Of a DNA stretch of 39,410 nt, positions 1 to 7,366 are shown in pieces. The notes beneath the pieces are model-generated. The model was not told the origin of the DNA, did no database searches, and was given only the letters and a program-made list of their open reading frames with translations. Position numbers and translations under genes: made by a program. The number at the start of each line of letters is the position of its first letter. The first letter of the stretch is position 1. Source of the DNA: Paenibacillus sabuli (GTDB lineage: Bacteria; Bacillota; Bacilli; Paenibacillales; Paenibacillaceae); the NCBI RefSeq assembly GCF_014705605.1, contig NZ_JACXIZ010000059.1, positions 1 to 39,410 of the forward strand. Reading direction: 5' to 3'.

Positions 1-2
1 CC

Positions 3-2018
3 GCCGCCGCCGGGGCGCAGCTCGCAGCGGAGCAGGCGCGCGAGCAGGCGCGCAGCGACGCGGCCTTCCAGCTGCGACCGCTGCTGGAGCTGGCGCCGAG
101 CGTGCAGGAGCTGGGCCGGCGCCGCCGGGAGGAGGCGGGGCTCGCCGAGGCAGAGCGTGCGGGCGAGCGGCGGCTGCAGGAGGCGACGGCGCACTTGGAG
201 ACGCAGCGCAGCGCCAAGCAAGCGGCACAGCGGCATGTGGCGGAGCTGGAGGCGGCCAGCTCGGGCTGGACCGACAAGGAGGGCGAGCTGCAGCGTCTGC
301 GGGCCCGCTACAAGCTGCTCAAGCAGCTGGCCGAGCTGGAGCGCGCCGCCGCCGAGCATGGCCGCTACGAGCGGGAGCTGGCCCTGGAGCTGGGCCGGGT
401 GCGGGAGGAGCATGACCGCATGGAGGCGGCTTGGCTGGAGCGACAGGCCGGCGCGCTGGCGCTGCATCTGCATGACGGCCAGCCCTGCCCGGTCTGCGGC
501 AGCACGGCCCATCCGCAGCCCGCGGCTGGCGGCGGCGACGCGCCCTCGCGCGAATCGCTGCAGCAGCTGCGAGAGCGGCTGCTGCAGGCCGAGGGCGAGC
601 TGCATGCCGTCCGGGCTCAGGCGTCCGCGTCCGCCGCGACGATCGCCTCGCGCGCCGAGGAGATGGCCGAGCTCGGCGTCGAGCCGGCGCGCATGACGGA
701 GCAGCTGCAGCGAGCGGAGCAGGACGGCCAGACGCTGCGCGCCGAGGCGGATCGGCTCAAGGCGCTCGCCGAGCAGCTCGCCGAAGGGCGCCGCCGGCTG
801 CAGCAGCTGGACGAAGCGATCGACGGCGCGCTGCGCGAGCGGGAGCGGCTGGCCGCGGCGCATCAGCAGGCGCTGCTCGCCCGCAGCGCGCTGCGCTCGC
901 AGCTCGAGTCGGAGCTGGAGCGCATCCCTGAGGAGCTGCGGGAGCCGGAGCAACTGGAGCGGCGCGTCGCGCAGCAGCGCACGCTGGAGGGCGAGCTCGC
1001 ATCGGCCTGGCGCGCGGCCCAGGAGCGGCACAGCGCGGCGCAGACCCGGCTGGCGTCGGCCCGGACCGCGGCGGCGCAGCTCGAGCAGCAGGCCGCCGAG
1101 GCCGAGCAGGCGGCCCTGCAGTCGGGCGAGCGACTCGTCCTCGAGCTGGAGCGGGCCGGCTTCGCTTCGCGTACAGCTTATCTGCAGGCGAGGCTCGGGG
1201 AGCCGGAGCGCAGCGAGCTGGCGACGCGCCTGAGCCGCTACGAGACTGCGCTGGCTGCCGCCCTGCAGCGGCGCAGCGAGCTCGAGCAGGGGCTCGACGG
1301 ACGCGAGCGCCCGGACGTGCCGGCGCTCCAGCAGCAGCTCGACGAGCGGCGTCTGGCGGCCGAGCGGACGGCCGCCGACTGCCGCGAGGCCGAGCGCCAG
1401 GCGGAGAGCGCGCAGCGGCTCGCAGCCGCGATCCGCACGGTGCAGCGCGAGGCTGCGCAGCTGGAGGCGGAGCTGGCGCAGGTGCTGGATCTGTACGAGG
1501 TGATGAAGGGCGATAACGCGCTCAAGCTGTCGTTCGAGCGGTACATTCTGATCGAATACCTGGAGCAAATCCTGCAGGCCGCCAACCTGCGCCTGGACAA
1601 GCTCTCCAGCGGACAGTTCCGCCTTCAGCGCAGCGGCCGGCTGGAGCAGCGCGGCCGTCAGAGCGGGCTCGGCCTTGATGTATACGACGGCTATACAGGC
1701 CAGCATCGGGACGTGAAGACATTATCCGGCGGAGAAAAATTCAATGCGTCGCTCAGCTTGGCGCTCGGCATGGCCGATATGATCCAGGCGCACCGCGGCG
1801 GTATTGCGATCGAGATGATGCTGATCGACGAGGGCTTCGGCTCATTGGACGAGGAGGCGCTGGGCAAAGCGGTCAACGCCTTGGTGGAGCTGCAGCGAGC
1901 CGGGCGGATGATCGGCGTCATCTCGCATGTGGAGGAGCTCAAGCAAGTCTTTCCGGCCGTCCTCGAGGTCTCGAAGACGCGGGAAGGACATAGCCGCACG
2001 CGAATCGTGCTACAATAA
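3..2018 (+). CDS. sbcC: Exonuclease subunit SbcC, C-terminal part (5' truncated by window edge)
   Basis: This is the large ATPase subunit of the SbcCD (Rad50/Mre11-like) nuclease, which processes hairpins and blocked DNA ends. The reading frame is open from base 3, so the N-terminal Walker A lobe lies upstream of the window. What remains is a long Ala/Glu/Arg/Gln-rich coiled coil broken by a zinc hook, CPVC, at bases 486-497. It returns through a second coiled coil to the C-terminal ATPase lobe, with the ABC signature LSGGEKF near base 1722 and the Walker B/D-loop LIDEGFGSLDEE near base 1819. About 671 residues are present, compared with roughly 1000-1100 for the family. The partner sbcD would be expected upstream. 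The motifs make the call firm; only the start is missing. Confidence 0.95.
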   Translation, partial: AAAGAQLAAEQAREQARSDAAFQLRPLLELAPSVQELGRRRREEAGLAEAERAGERRLQEATAHLETQRSAKQAAQRHVAELEAASSGWTDKEGELQRLRARYKLLKQLAELERAAAEHGRYERELALELGRVREEHDRMEAAWLERQAGALALHLHDGQPCPVCGSTAHPQPAAGGGDAPSRESLQQLRERLLQAEGELHAVRAQASASAATIASRAEEMAELGVEPARMTEQLQRAEQDGQTLRAEADRLKALAEQLAEGRRRLQQLDEAIDGALRERERLAAAHQQALLARSALRSQLESELERIPEELREPEQLERRVAQQRTLEGELASAWRAAQERHSAAQTRLASARTAAAQLEQQAAEAEQAALQSGERLVLELERAGFASRTAYLQARLGEPERSELATRLSRYETALAAALQRRSELEQGLDGRERPDVPALQQQLDERRLAAERTAADCREAERQAESAQRLAAAIRTVQREAAQLEAELAQVLDLYEVMKGDNALKLSFERYILIEYLEQILQAANLRLDKLSSGQFRLQRSGRLEQRGRQSGLGLDVYDGYTGQHRDVKTLSGGEKFNASLSLALGMADMIQAHRGGIAIEMMLIDEGFGSLDEEALGKAVNALVELQRAGRMIGVISHVEELKQVFPAVLEVSKTREGHSRTRIVLQ

Positions 2019-2046
2019 AAAACAGGCCGGCTTACATGCCGGCCTG
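2013..2046 (-). terminator. Rho-independent terminator of the DUF4190-like gene
   Basis: A perfect 9-bp stem (CAGGCCGGC, loop TTACAT, GCCGGCCTG) lies at 2023-2046. On the minus strand it is followed by TTTTTTATTG. The loop begins with the stop codon of the minus-strand gene, so the hairpin overlaps the end of that coding region. On the plus strand no T-run follows, so termination of sbcC by this element is doubtful. Confidence 0.75.
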
Positions 2047-2484
2047 AACTGTAAAGCTGAACAGCAGCAGTGCGCCAAAGCCTAAAAGCAGAAGCCCGTT
2101 AAGAATGACGCCGATGATCGCAAAGGCCTTGCGGCGGTGCTTCATGACCAGGCCGACAATGCCCAGCACGAGACCGACCAGGCTAAGCCCCAGGGTGGCA
2201 AGCATCAGGAGGCCCGCGACGATGACCGAGCCGCTCGCTGCAATGGACTGCGCCTCTTCCATATCGATCGGACCGGTCTGGTTCAAGAGGTCCTCCATGC
2301 CTGCCGCAGCGAGCAGCATGAGGCCGATGGAGGCCGCCAGGCACACGATCGCGATGACGAACGAAGCGATGCCGAGACCCGATTGCTTCTGTGGAGGCTC
2401 GGGGGGATAGGCGGATGGCTCGGCAGGATGAAAGCGGGGCGGTTCGTCCGGCTGCCGGTCATAAGGCGGTTGGTGTTGATCCAT
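2032..2484 (-). CDS. Small membrane protein with DUF4190-like domain
   Basis: This 150-residue protein has a Pro/Gln-rich, charged N-terminus (residues 1-35) followed by three hydrophobic segments, at about 38-62, 85-112 and 120-146. The middle pair is rich in Gly, Leu and Val (GLVLGIVGLVMKHRRKAFAIIGVIL). This resembles the DUF4190 family of Firmicute and actinobacterial membrane proteins, whose function is unknown. The start is supported by AAAGGAG 11 nt upstream and by a sigma-A promoter with a consensus -10 box. It is convergent with sbcC and divergent from the YwdK-type gene. Membrane location is inferred from hydrophobicity; no enzymatic motif is visible. Confidence 0.75.
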   Translation of the reverse strand: MDQHQPPYDRQPDEPPRFHPAEPSAYPPEPPQKQSGLGIASFVIAIVCLAASIGLMLLAAAGMEDLLNQTGPIDMEEAQSIAASGSVIVAGLLMLATLGLSLVGLVLGIVGLVMKHRRKAFAIIGVILNGLLLLGFGALLLFSFTVQAGM

Positions 2485-2499
2485 AGTTCAAGCGTCTCC

Positions 2500-2527
2500 T
2501 TTACAGGTCGTTTGGTTGCATTATACC
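2500..2527 (+). promoter_or_regulatory. Candidate sigma-A promoter of the YwdK-type gene
   Basis: TTTACA (-35, 2500-2505), a 16-nt spacer and TATACC (-10, 2522-2527) precede the YwdK-type start at 2550. The elements are a moderate match. The site overlaps the divergent promoter for the minus-strand gene. Confidence 0.4.
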
Positions 2528-2548
2528 CAAATTTAAAGCAGGTGAAAA
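2520..2548 (-). promoter_or_regulatory. Sigma-A promoter of the DUF4190-like gene
   Basis: On the minus strand, TTTTCA (-35) is followed after 17 nt by a consensus TATAAT (-10, at 2520-2525). It lies 36 nt upstream of the start codon. The -10 box sits on the same bases as the -10 of the divergent promoter, so only one of the two can be occupied at a time. Confidence 0.55.
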
Positions 2549-2549
2549 T

Positions 2550-2930
2550 ATGAATCCTTTCAAACATGCCGCGATCGGCGGCTTGCATGCGTTGCTGGCG
2601 GTGCTGCTCGGCGCATTTGCCGCGCACGGACTGGAGGGCTGGCTGTCGGCGGATAGGCTGGATACATTCGAGACTGGTGTGCGCTATCATATGTACCACG
2701 GGCTCGGCATCGTGCTGATCGCGCTGGCTGCAGACCGGATTGGTCCGGTGCGCTCGCTGCTCTGGTCGATGCGGCTTTTGAATCTCGGGATCGCGCTCTT
2801 CTCCCTTAGTCTATACGTGCTGAGTGTGAGCGGGGTTACATGGCTGGGTGCCATTACGCCGCTTGGCGGCATAGCCTTTATTGCAGGATGGCTGCTTTTT
2901 GCGGCGACCTTATGGCGAAATCACGGATAA
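2550..2930 (+). CDS. DUF423 family membrane protein (YwdK-like)
   Basis: This 126-residue protein is almost wholly hydrophobic, with four predicted transmembrane segments. It carries the conserved DUF423 pattern: an N-terminal GALLGAFAAHGL-type stretch (here VLLGAFAAHGLEGWL), then TFETGVRYHMYHGLGIVL, then a C-terminal ITPLGGIAFIAGWLL segment. The family is widespread in bacteria and includes YwdK of Bacillus subtilis. Its molecular function is not established. AGGTGAAAAT directly precedes the ATG. The next gene starts 136 nt downstream behind its own promoter, so this gene probably forms a short transcript. Family assignment is firm; role unknown. Confidence 0.88.
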   Translation: MNPFKHAAIGGLHALLAVLLGAFAAHGLEGWLSADRLDTFETGVRYHMYHGLGIVLIALAADRIGPVRSLLWSMRLLNLGIALFSLSLYVLSVSGVTWLGAITPLGGIAFIAGWLLFAATLWRNHG

Positions 2931-2987
2931 GCTAAAAATAATTTGTCGACATTTAGTTCTAATTACCTACATTCTCGAAAATTTGGC

Positions 2988-3016
2988 ATGACTAAAGGTG
3001 TGTTCTGGTTTATAAT
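2988..3016 (+). promoter_or_regulatory. Sigma-A promoter of the PAS-GGDEF-EAL gene
   Basis: ATGACT (4/6 match, 2988-2993), a 17-nt spacer and a perfect TATAAT (3011-3016) lie 50 nt upstream of the preferred GTG start at 3066. Transcription would begin near 3023, inside a 7-bp arm (ACATCCT) that is repeated in inverted form over the Shine-Dalgarno region (AGGATGT, 3054-3060). Confidence 0.5.
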
Positions 3017-3065
3017 TAAGACATCCTGCGCTCTTAACTCTATCTTCCAAGGAAGGATGTCGTGC

Positions 3066-4955
3066 GTGCCGGCAAACGAGAAATCGACGAATTCAAGCCC
3101 AAAGAAGCTCTGGCCGCCTTCCGATGCGCTCGCTGTGCCGGCCGGGTGCCTGCTGGCCGGCTTATGGGGCAGTCTGTTGGCGGCGATGCCACTTTCTGCA
3201 GCCGCCTCCGGACTGACGTTGACAGCGGCGGGTGCGCTCGCTGTGCTCTACCTGCGCAATCGGCGAAAAAAGAACGGGCCGGCAAACGAGGTGCTTTTGC
3301 ATATTGCCCGCAGCATCGACCTTTATAACCCGTTTCCGATTGGCGTCATCGACCGGCAAGGAAAGATCATACATATTAATCAAGGTGCTTCCCAACTGCT
3401 CGGCTACAATAGGGAGGAGCTGCTCGGACGATCTTACATACCTCTGGTGGAGGCTTCGCTTCGTCGGCGTGCCGCCGACGGCTTTGGTCGCAGTCTGCAA
3501 GGTGCGACACAGCAACTGCAGCTGCGCGTTCTGGATAAGTCGGGTTATGCCACAGACGTGAGACTGACGACTTCCCCGCTGCTCGTTGAAAACCGCATCG
3601 ACGGCGTATTGGTGACCGGTTACGACGTCAGCGAGCACAAGCGGGTCAACGAGCGCATTCGTTACATGGCCTATTATGACGACATGACCGGCTTGCCGAA
3701 TCGCCGTTTGTTCATGGATCAGTTGAAGGACACGCTGGAGCGCACCGTGCCGCTATCGCAGCTGCTTGGGGTATTGTACCTGGATATCGACCGTTTCAAG
3801 CTGATCAACGACTCGTTCGGTCGCGAATTCGGGGATATGCTGCTGCTGCAATTTGCCGAGCGGCTGATTCGAGCCGTGTCTGAGCAGGATATGGTGGCGC
3901 GCATGGAGGGCGACGAGTTTGCTATTTTGCTCGGGCAAATCGATTCGCCGGCCAAAGTCATGGCCCGGGCCGAGCGGCTGCAGGAAGCGATCGAAGAGCC
4001 GTTCGAGCTGCGCGGCATTCCGTTCCACGTTACCATCAGCCTGGGGGCGGCGGTCAGTCAACGTCAGGAGCGCGATGCCGGTTGGCTCATTCACAAGGCC
4101 GATCTGGCGATGGGCAAGGCCAAGGAGCAAGGGCGCAACAATTGCCTGCTGTATTCCGAGAAGTGGGAGGACGGCGCACTGGAGCGGTTGACGCTCCAAC
4201 ACGAGCTGCGGCAAGCGCTGCTGCGGGGAGATTTTGTGCTGCATTATCAACCGCAATATCGGCTTTCCAGCGGCGCGCTCGTCGGGTTGGAGGCGCTCAT
4301 ACGCTGGCGGCATCCGGAGCGGGGATTGCTGCCGCCGGGTCTGTTCATCCCGCTTGCCGAAGAGAGCGGTCTGATCGTGCAATTGGGCGATTGGGTCATG
4401 CAGGAGGCCTGCCGTCAGACCCAGGCCTGGCAGCAGGCCGACTTGCCCACCGTGCCGATTTCCGTCAATTTGTCGATGGGTCAGTTTCAACGGCAAAACT
4501 TGATCGAGCGGGTGGAGGAGATTCTGAACAAGACTGGCCTGGACCCGGCTTATCTTGAATTGGAAATTACGGAATCGATGACGATGGACGTCGTTCACGC
4601 AACCGCGTATTTGCAGCGGCTCAAGGCCATCGGCGTAGCGATCATTATCGACGATTTCGGCACCGGATACAGCTCGTTCAACTATCTCAAAAACCTGCCG
4701 ATTTCAAAGCTGAAAATTGATCGCTCATTCGTCCGCGATCTCTCGCAGGATCCCAATGACGCAGCGATTGTGGCCGCCATTATTGCGATGGCGCACAATT
4801 TGAATCTGGAGGTTATCGCCGAAGGCGTGGAAACCTCTGCCCAGCTGGACTTTCTGAGCCTGCACCGCTGCGACGAGATCCAAGGCTTCCTATACAACCC
4901 GCCGTTGCCCGCCGAACGCATCCCCGAACTGCTCGAGACCGGCAGACCGAGCTGA
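3066..4955 (+). CDS. Membrane PAS-GGDEF-EAL protein (cyclic-di-GMP turnover)
   Basis: This 629-residue signalling protein has two N-terminal transmembrane helices (about residues 22-64), a PAS domain (about 80-195), a GGDEF domain (about 205-370) and an EAL domain (about 380-625). The GGDEF signature reads EGDEF (residues 281-285), and the RxxD inhibitory site just upstream reads SEQD, so cyclase activity and product inhibition may be altered. The EAL domain looks intact: EALIRW at 409-414, then SVNLS, ELEITES, DDFGTGYSSF and AEGVET. It is therefore most likely a phosphodiesterase, or bifunctional. I chose GTG 3066 because AAGGAAGG lies 9 nt before it. An in-frame ATG at 3057 sits directly on that Shine-Dalgarno sequence, and a TTG at 2943 precedes the promoter. 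Confidence 0.9.
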   Translation: MPANEKSTNSSPKKLWPPSDALAVPAGCLLAGLWGSLLAAMPLSAAASGLTLTAAGALAVLYLRNRRKKNGPANEVLLHIARSIDLYNPFPIGVIDRQGKIIHINQGASQLLGYNREELLGRSYIPLVEASLRRRAADGFGRSLQGATQQLQLRVLDKSGYATDVRLTTSPLLVENRIDGVLVTGYDVSEHKRVNERIRYMAYYDDMTGLPNRRLFMDQLKDTLERTVPLSQLLGVLYLDIDRFKLINDSFGREFGDMLLLQFAERLIRAVSEQDMVARMEGDEFAILLGQIDSPAKVMARAERLQEAIEEPFELRGIPFHVTISLGAAVSQRQERDAGWLIHKADLAMGKAKEQGRNNCLLYSEKWEDGALERLTLQHELRQALLRGDFVLHYQPQYRLSSGALVGLEALIRWRHPERGLLPPGLFIPLAEESGLIVQLGDWVMQEACRQTQAWQQADLPTVPISVNLSMGQFQRQNLIERVEEILNKTGLDPAYLELEITESMTMDVVHATAYLQRLKAIGVAIIIDDFGTGYSSFNYLKNLPISKLKIDRSFVRDLSQDPNDAAIVAAIIAMAHNLNLEVIAEGVETSAQLDFLSLHRCDEIQGFLYNPPLPAERIPELLETGRPS

Positions 4956-5030
4956 GGCGGCTCGGCCTGCCGACGGCCGCATGCCCTTCGGGCAACTGCT
5001 GTACCGACCCGCTATCCGCATCACGTCAAA

Positions 5031-5067
5031 GAAGCGCGGCTGTGCCTGAGCCGCGCTTCTTTTTTTT
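5031..5067 (+). terminator. Rho-independent terminator of the GGDEF-EAL gene
   Basis: GAAGCGCGGC (5031-5040) pairs perfectly with GCCGCGCTTC (5050-5059), followed by eight T residues (5060-5067). It lies 75 nt after the stop codon. On the opposite strand only three T follow the stem, so it is mainly a plus-strand terminator. Confidence 0.9.
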
Positions 5068-5106
5068 AAATCATAGCATTTTAAAATCATAGCGATTATA
5101 TGATTT
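5068..5106. repeat. Triple AAATCATA repeat (two direct, one inverted)
   Basis: AAATCATAGC occurs at 5068-5077 and again at 5084-5093. The inverse TATGATTT is at 5099-5106. The second and third copies can form an 8-bp hairpin with a 7-nt loop. The element lies between two convergent genes, just after the terminator. It may help end the minus-strand transcript, but its T-run there is short. Confidence 0.6.
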
Positions 5107-5131
5107 CGCATATACCTGTCTAATCTGACGC

Positions 5132-5665
5132 CTATTCGATAAAATCATCGATTTCATTGATGGAGAACGCATAGACCTGCTTCTCGTCGACATGATAGAC
5201 GGTGACGACCATCTGCACTTCGTCGAAATTGATAATACGGCAAGGAATGCTGAGCTTGACGCCGCGTCCTTTGTTGACAGTGAGCCGAATTAACCGATTG
5301 GCCTTGATGCAACTGTGAATGCGTTCGCTGATGTAGGGCTGGTGGTCGTCCCCGCGTTCCGCGGCAGCCGCAGCGCGCGGCTCGTCGTCAGGCGGATGGA
5401 TAATCGTTTGCGCAATTCGTCTGGCCGGTCCTGCGTACAGGCTTGCTCCGTCAGCCTTGCTTAGCTGCGCACCCATCTGCTGCTGCTCCAATTTTTCAAT
5501 GACTCGACCCAATTCAATACCTTCGTTGATGCGAAAATCGGATAAACCCGAATGGTTGAGCACATGCAGCAGTTGTTCAAGCGCTTGCGCATTGCTCTCG
5601 CCCTCGATCAGCACGTCAAGTGAAAAAAGATAGGAGTTAAGTCCTTTTTTGTCCACTACTCTCAT
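5132..5665 (-). CDS. Uncharacterised protein with possible Sm/YolD-like C-terminal domain
   Basis: I do not recognise this 177-residue protein. Residues 1-75 look mainly helical. A low-complexity, charged and Ala-rich linker spans about 76-112. The last 60 residues look like a small beta barrel: pattern IRLTVNKG, then LSIPCRIINFD, then MVVTVYHVDEKQVYAFSI, ending DDFIE. This alternation resembles YolD-like or Hfq/Sm-like folds; that is my inference from pattern only. The reading frame extends upstream to 5863, but the start at 5665 is preferred. It has GAGGCGGGGG just before it and lies downstream of an extended -10 promoter. It is divergent from yunC. Confidence 0.75.
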   Translation of the reverse strand: MRVVDKKGLNSYLFSLDVLIEGESNAQALEQLLHVLNHSGLSDFRINEGIELGRVIEKLEQQQMGAQLSKADGASLYAGPARRIAQTIIHPPDDEPRAAAAAERGDDHQPYISERIHSCIKANRLIRLTVNKGRGVKLSIPCRIINFDEVQMVVTVYHVDEKQVYAFSINEIDDFIE

Positions 5666-5695
5666 GATTCCCCCGCCTCTTATCTTGCTGATACT

Positions 5696-5724
5696 ACTAT
5701 ACCATTTTTGGGCCTCGAAAAGTA
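5696..5724 (-). promoter_or_regulatory. Extended -10 promoter for the gene at 5132-5665
   Basis: On the minus strand TACTTT (-35), a 17-nt spacer and TATAGT (-10), preceded by TGG (an extended -10), lie about 31 nt upstream of the start codon. The -35 match is poor and the extended -10 is good. Confidence 0.45.
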
Positions 5725-5861
5725 GATAAGAACAAAAAATTATGAGCCTTATGACCTGATTCATGCGTTTGGGCTGCCATCCACACCGTGCTTCAATCCT
5801 TGCATATGCTGAAGAACAGCGGCTTAGCGGTACTGCTTGCAGCGGTGAAGGGGGTGAGAGC

Positions 5862-6164
5862 ATGATTCGTATGGTCCCGTATCAGATCGACGGGATGACT
5901 GCGCTGGGGGTGGAGGTCAAGCTGCCCAAAACGACGCTGCTGTCGATCTCGACGGAAGTCGGATACATCATGTGCGGCGCGCTGGATGTCGGCTTGCTGA
6001 ATGCCAAGCTTGCCGACAGAGCGATCGTAGCCGGTCGGGCGGTAGGCGTGCGGACGCTGGAGCAACTGCTCGAGGCGCCGCTCGAAGCGGTGACAACCGA
6101 GGCGGAGCGCAGAGGGATACATGTCGGCATGCGCGGCGCCGACGCGCTGCGTCTGATGCGCTGA
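5862..6164 (+). CDS. yunC: DUF1805 family protein YunC
   Basis: This 100-residue protein of the DUF1805 family matches YunC of Bacillus subtilis along its full length. It has a two-part beta-rich fold with the conserved stretch STEVGYIMCGALDVGLLN and a C-terminal GIHVGMRGADALRLM. Its biochemical function is unknown. The ATG at 5862 follows GGGGGTGAGAGC. An upstream in-frame ATG at 5763 would add 33 unconserved residues and has no ribosome binding site. The gene is followed at once by a strong terminator, so it is probably monocistronic. yunD lies 12 kb away here, whereas the two are adjacent in B. subtilis. Confidence 0.88.
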   Translation: MIRMVPYQIDGMTALGVEVKLPKTTLLSISTEVGYIMCGALDVGLLNAKLADRAIVAGRAVGVRTLEQLLEAPLEAVTTEAERRGIHVGMRGADALRLMR

Positions 6165-6188
6165 TTGCATACGTGAGCTTTGTGGGGC

Positions 6189-6234
6189 AAAAAGGACTGG
6201 TCGGCGGCAATAAAGCCGGGACAGTCCTTTTTTT
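6189..6234. terminator. Bidirectional terminator between yunC and mtnA
   Basis: AAAGGACTG (6191-6199) pairs with CAGTCCTTT (6222-6230), with a further CGGC/GCCG pairing inside. The plus strand ends in seven T (6228-6234) and the minus strand in five T, so it can serve both yunC and the convergent mtnA. Confidence 0.85.
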
Positions 6235-6287
6235 GTAAAAATAATAGAAAGGATATGATTTCGCCTAACAGCCGTGTCGGCTAGAAA

Positions 6288-7358
6288 TTACAAGCCGGCA
6301 AACAAAGCTGCGAGCGCTTCAGGATAAGGCGGACGTATGATGCCGCGCTCGGTGATAATCGCCGTCACATACTCGGCGGGCGTAATGTCGAACGCCGGGT
6401 TGTACACCTTGATGCCGAGCGGAGCGGTCCGCTTACCGAAGCCGTTGGTAATCTCCTCGGGCGCCCGCTCCTCAATCGGAATGTCGGCGCCGGTGGCAGT
6501 GTGGAGGTCGATCGTCGACATCGGACAAGCGACGTAGAACGGAATATTGTGCGCCTTGGCCAGCACAGCTACGCCATAAGTACCGATCTTGTTGGCGACA
6601 TCGCCATTGGCGGCGACGCGGTCGGTACCAACGATCACCGCCTGGACCCAGCCCTTGGCCATGACCATCGCGGCCATATTGTCGCAGATGAGGGTCACGT
6701 CGATGCCCGCCTGCTGGAGCTCGAAAGCAGTGAGCCGCGCGCCCTGCAGCACGGGGCGTGTCTCGTCGGCGAATACGCGCAGGTTCATGCCCTGATCCTG
6801 AGCCAGGTACAGCGGCGCCAGCGCGGTCCCGTAACGGGCGGTGGCCAGGCCGCCGGCGTTGCAGTGGGTCAATACGCCCGTATTCGGCTGCAACAGGCCG
6901 AGCGCATGCTCCCCGATCATGCGGCAGGTCTGCTCGTCCTCGCTCTGAATGGCGATCGCTTCGTCCAGCAGCGCGCGCTTGGCGCTCTCCAGCGTCCCGC
7001 CCAAGGCGGACAACGCATCGGCCCGGGCCTTCATCCGGTCCAGCGCCCAGAACAGGTTGACAGCCGTCGGCCGCGAGGTGGCGAGCGCAGCCGCAGCCTC
7101 GTGTACCAGCTCTCGCCACTGCGTCAGGTCCTCCGAGGCGTGACGGCTCCCCAGCACGACGCCATACGCTGCGCTAATGCCGATGGCAGGCGCGCCGCGC
7201 ACCTTGAGATGACGGATGGCCTCCCATACGTCCTGAGCGGTATTGAGCTTCAAGTAGACGACTTGCTCGGGCAGCAGGCGCTGATCGAGCAGGCTGACGT
7301 GGTCCTCGGTCCAGATCACCGGCTGCAGGGCGCCCGATGCTTGCTCTTGCTTGGTCAT
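6288..7358 (-). CDS. mtnA: Methylthioribose-1-phosphate isomerase
   Basis: MtnA converts 5-methylthioribose 1-phosphate to 5-methylthioribulose 1-phosphate in the methionine salvage pathway, in the cytosol. The 356-residue length matches the family (353 in B. subtilis). Characteristic motifs are [14 protein letters not shown], the catalytic-cysteine stretch [15 protein letters not shown], the aspartate-bearing [29 protein letters not shown] and the C-terminal [15 protein letters not shown]. It follows mtnK with an 8-nt gap. Its Shine-Dalgarno, AAGGAG, falls in the last codons of mtnK, which suggests coupled translation. The later pathway genes (mtnW, X, B, D) are not in the window. Confidence 0.96.
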   Translation of the reverse strand: MTKQEQASGALQPVIWTEDHVSLLDQRLLPEQVVYLKLNTAQDVWEAIRHLKVRGAPAIGISAAYGVVLGSRHASEDLTQWRELVHEAAAALATSRPTAVNLFWALDRMKARADALSALGGTLESAKRALLDEAIAIQSEDEQTCRMIGEHALGLLQPNTGVLTHCNAGGLATARYGTALAPLYLAQDQGMNLRVFADETRPVLQGARLTAFELQQAGIDVTLICDNMAAMVMAKGWVQAVIVGTDRVAANGDVANKIGTYGVAVLAKAHNIPFYVACPMSTIDLHTATGADIPIEERAPEEITNGFGKRTAPLGIKVYNPAFDITPAEYVTAIITERGIIRPPYPEALAALFAGL

Positions 7359-7366
7359 AGCGGTCG

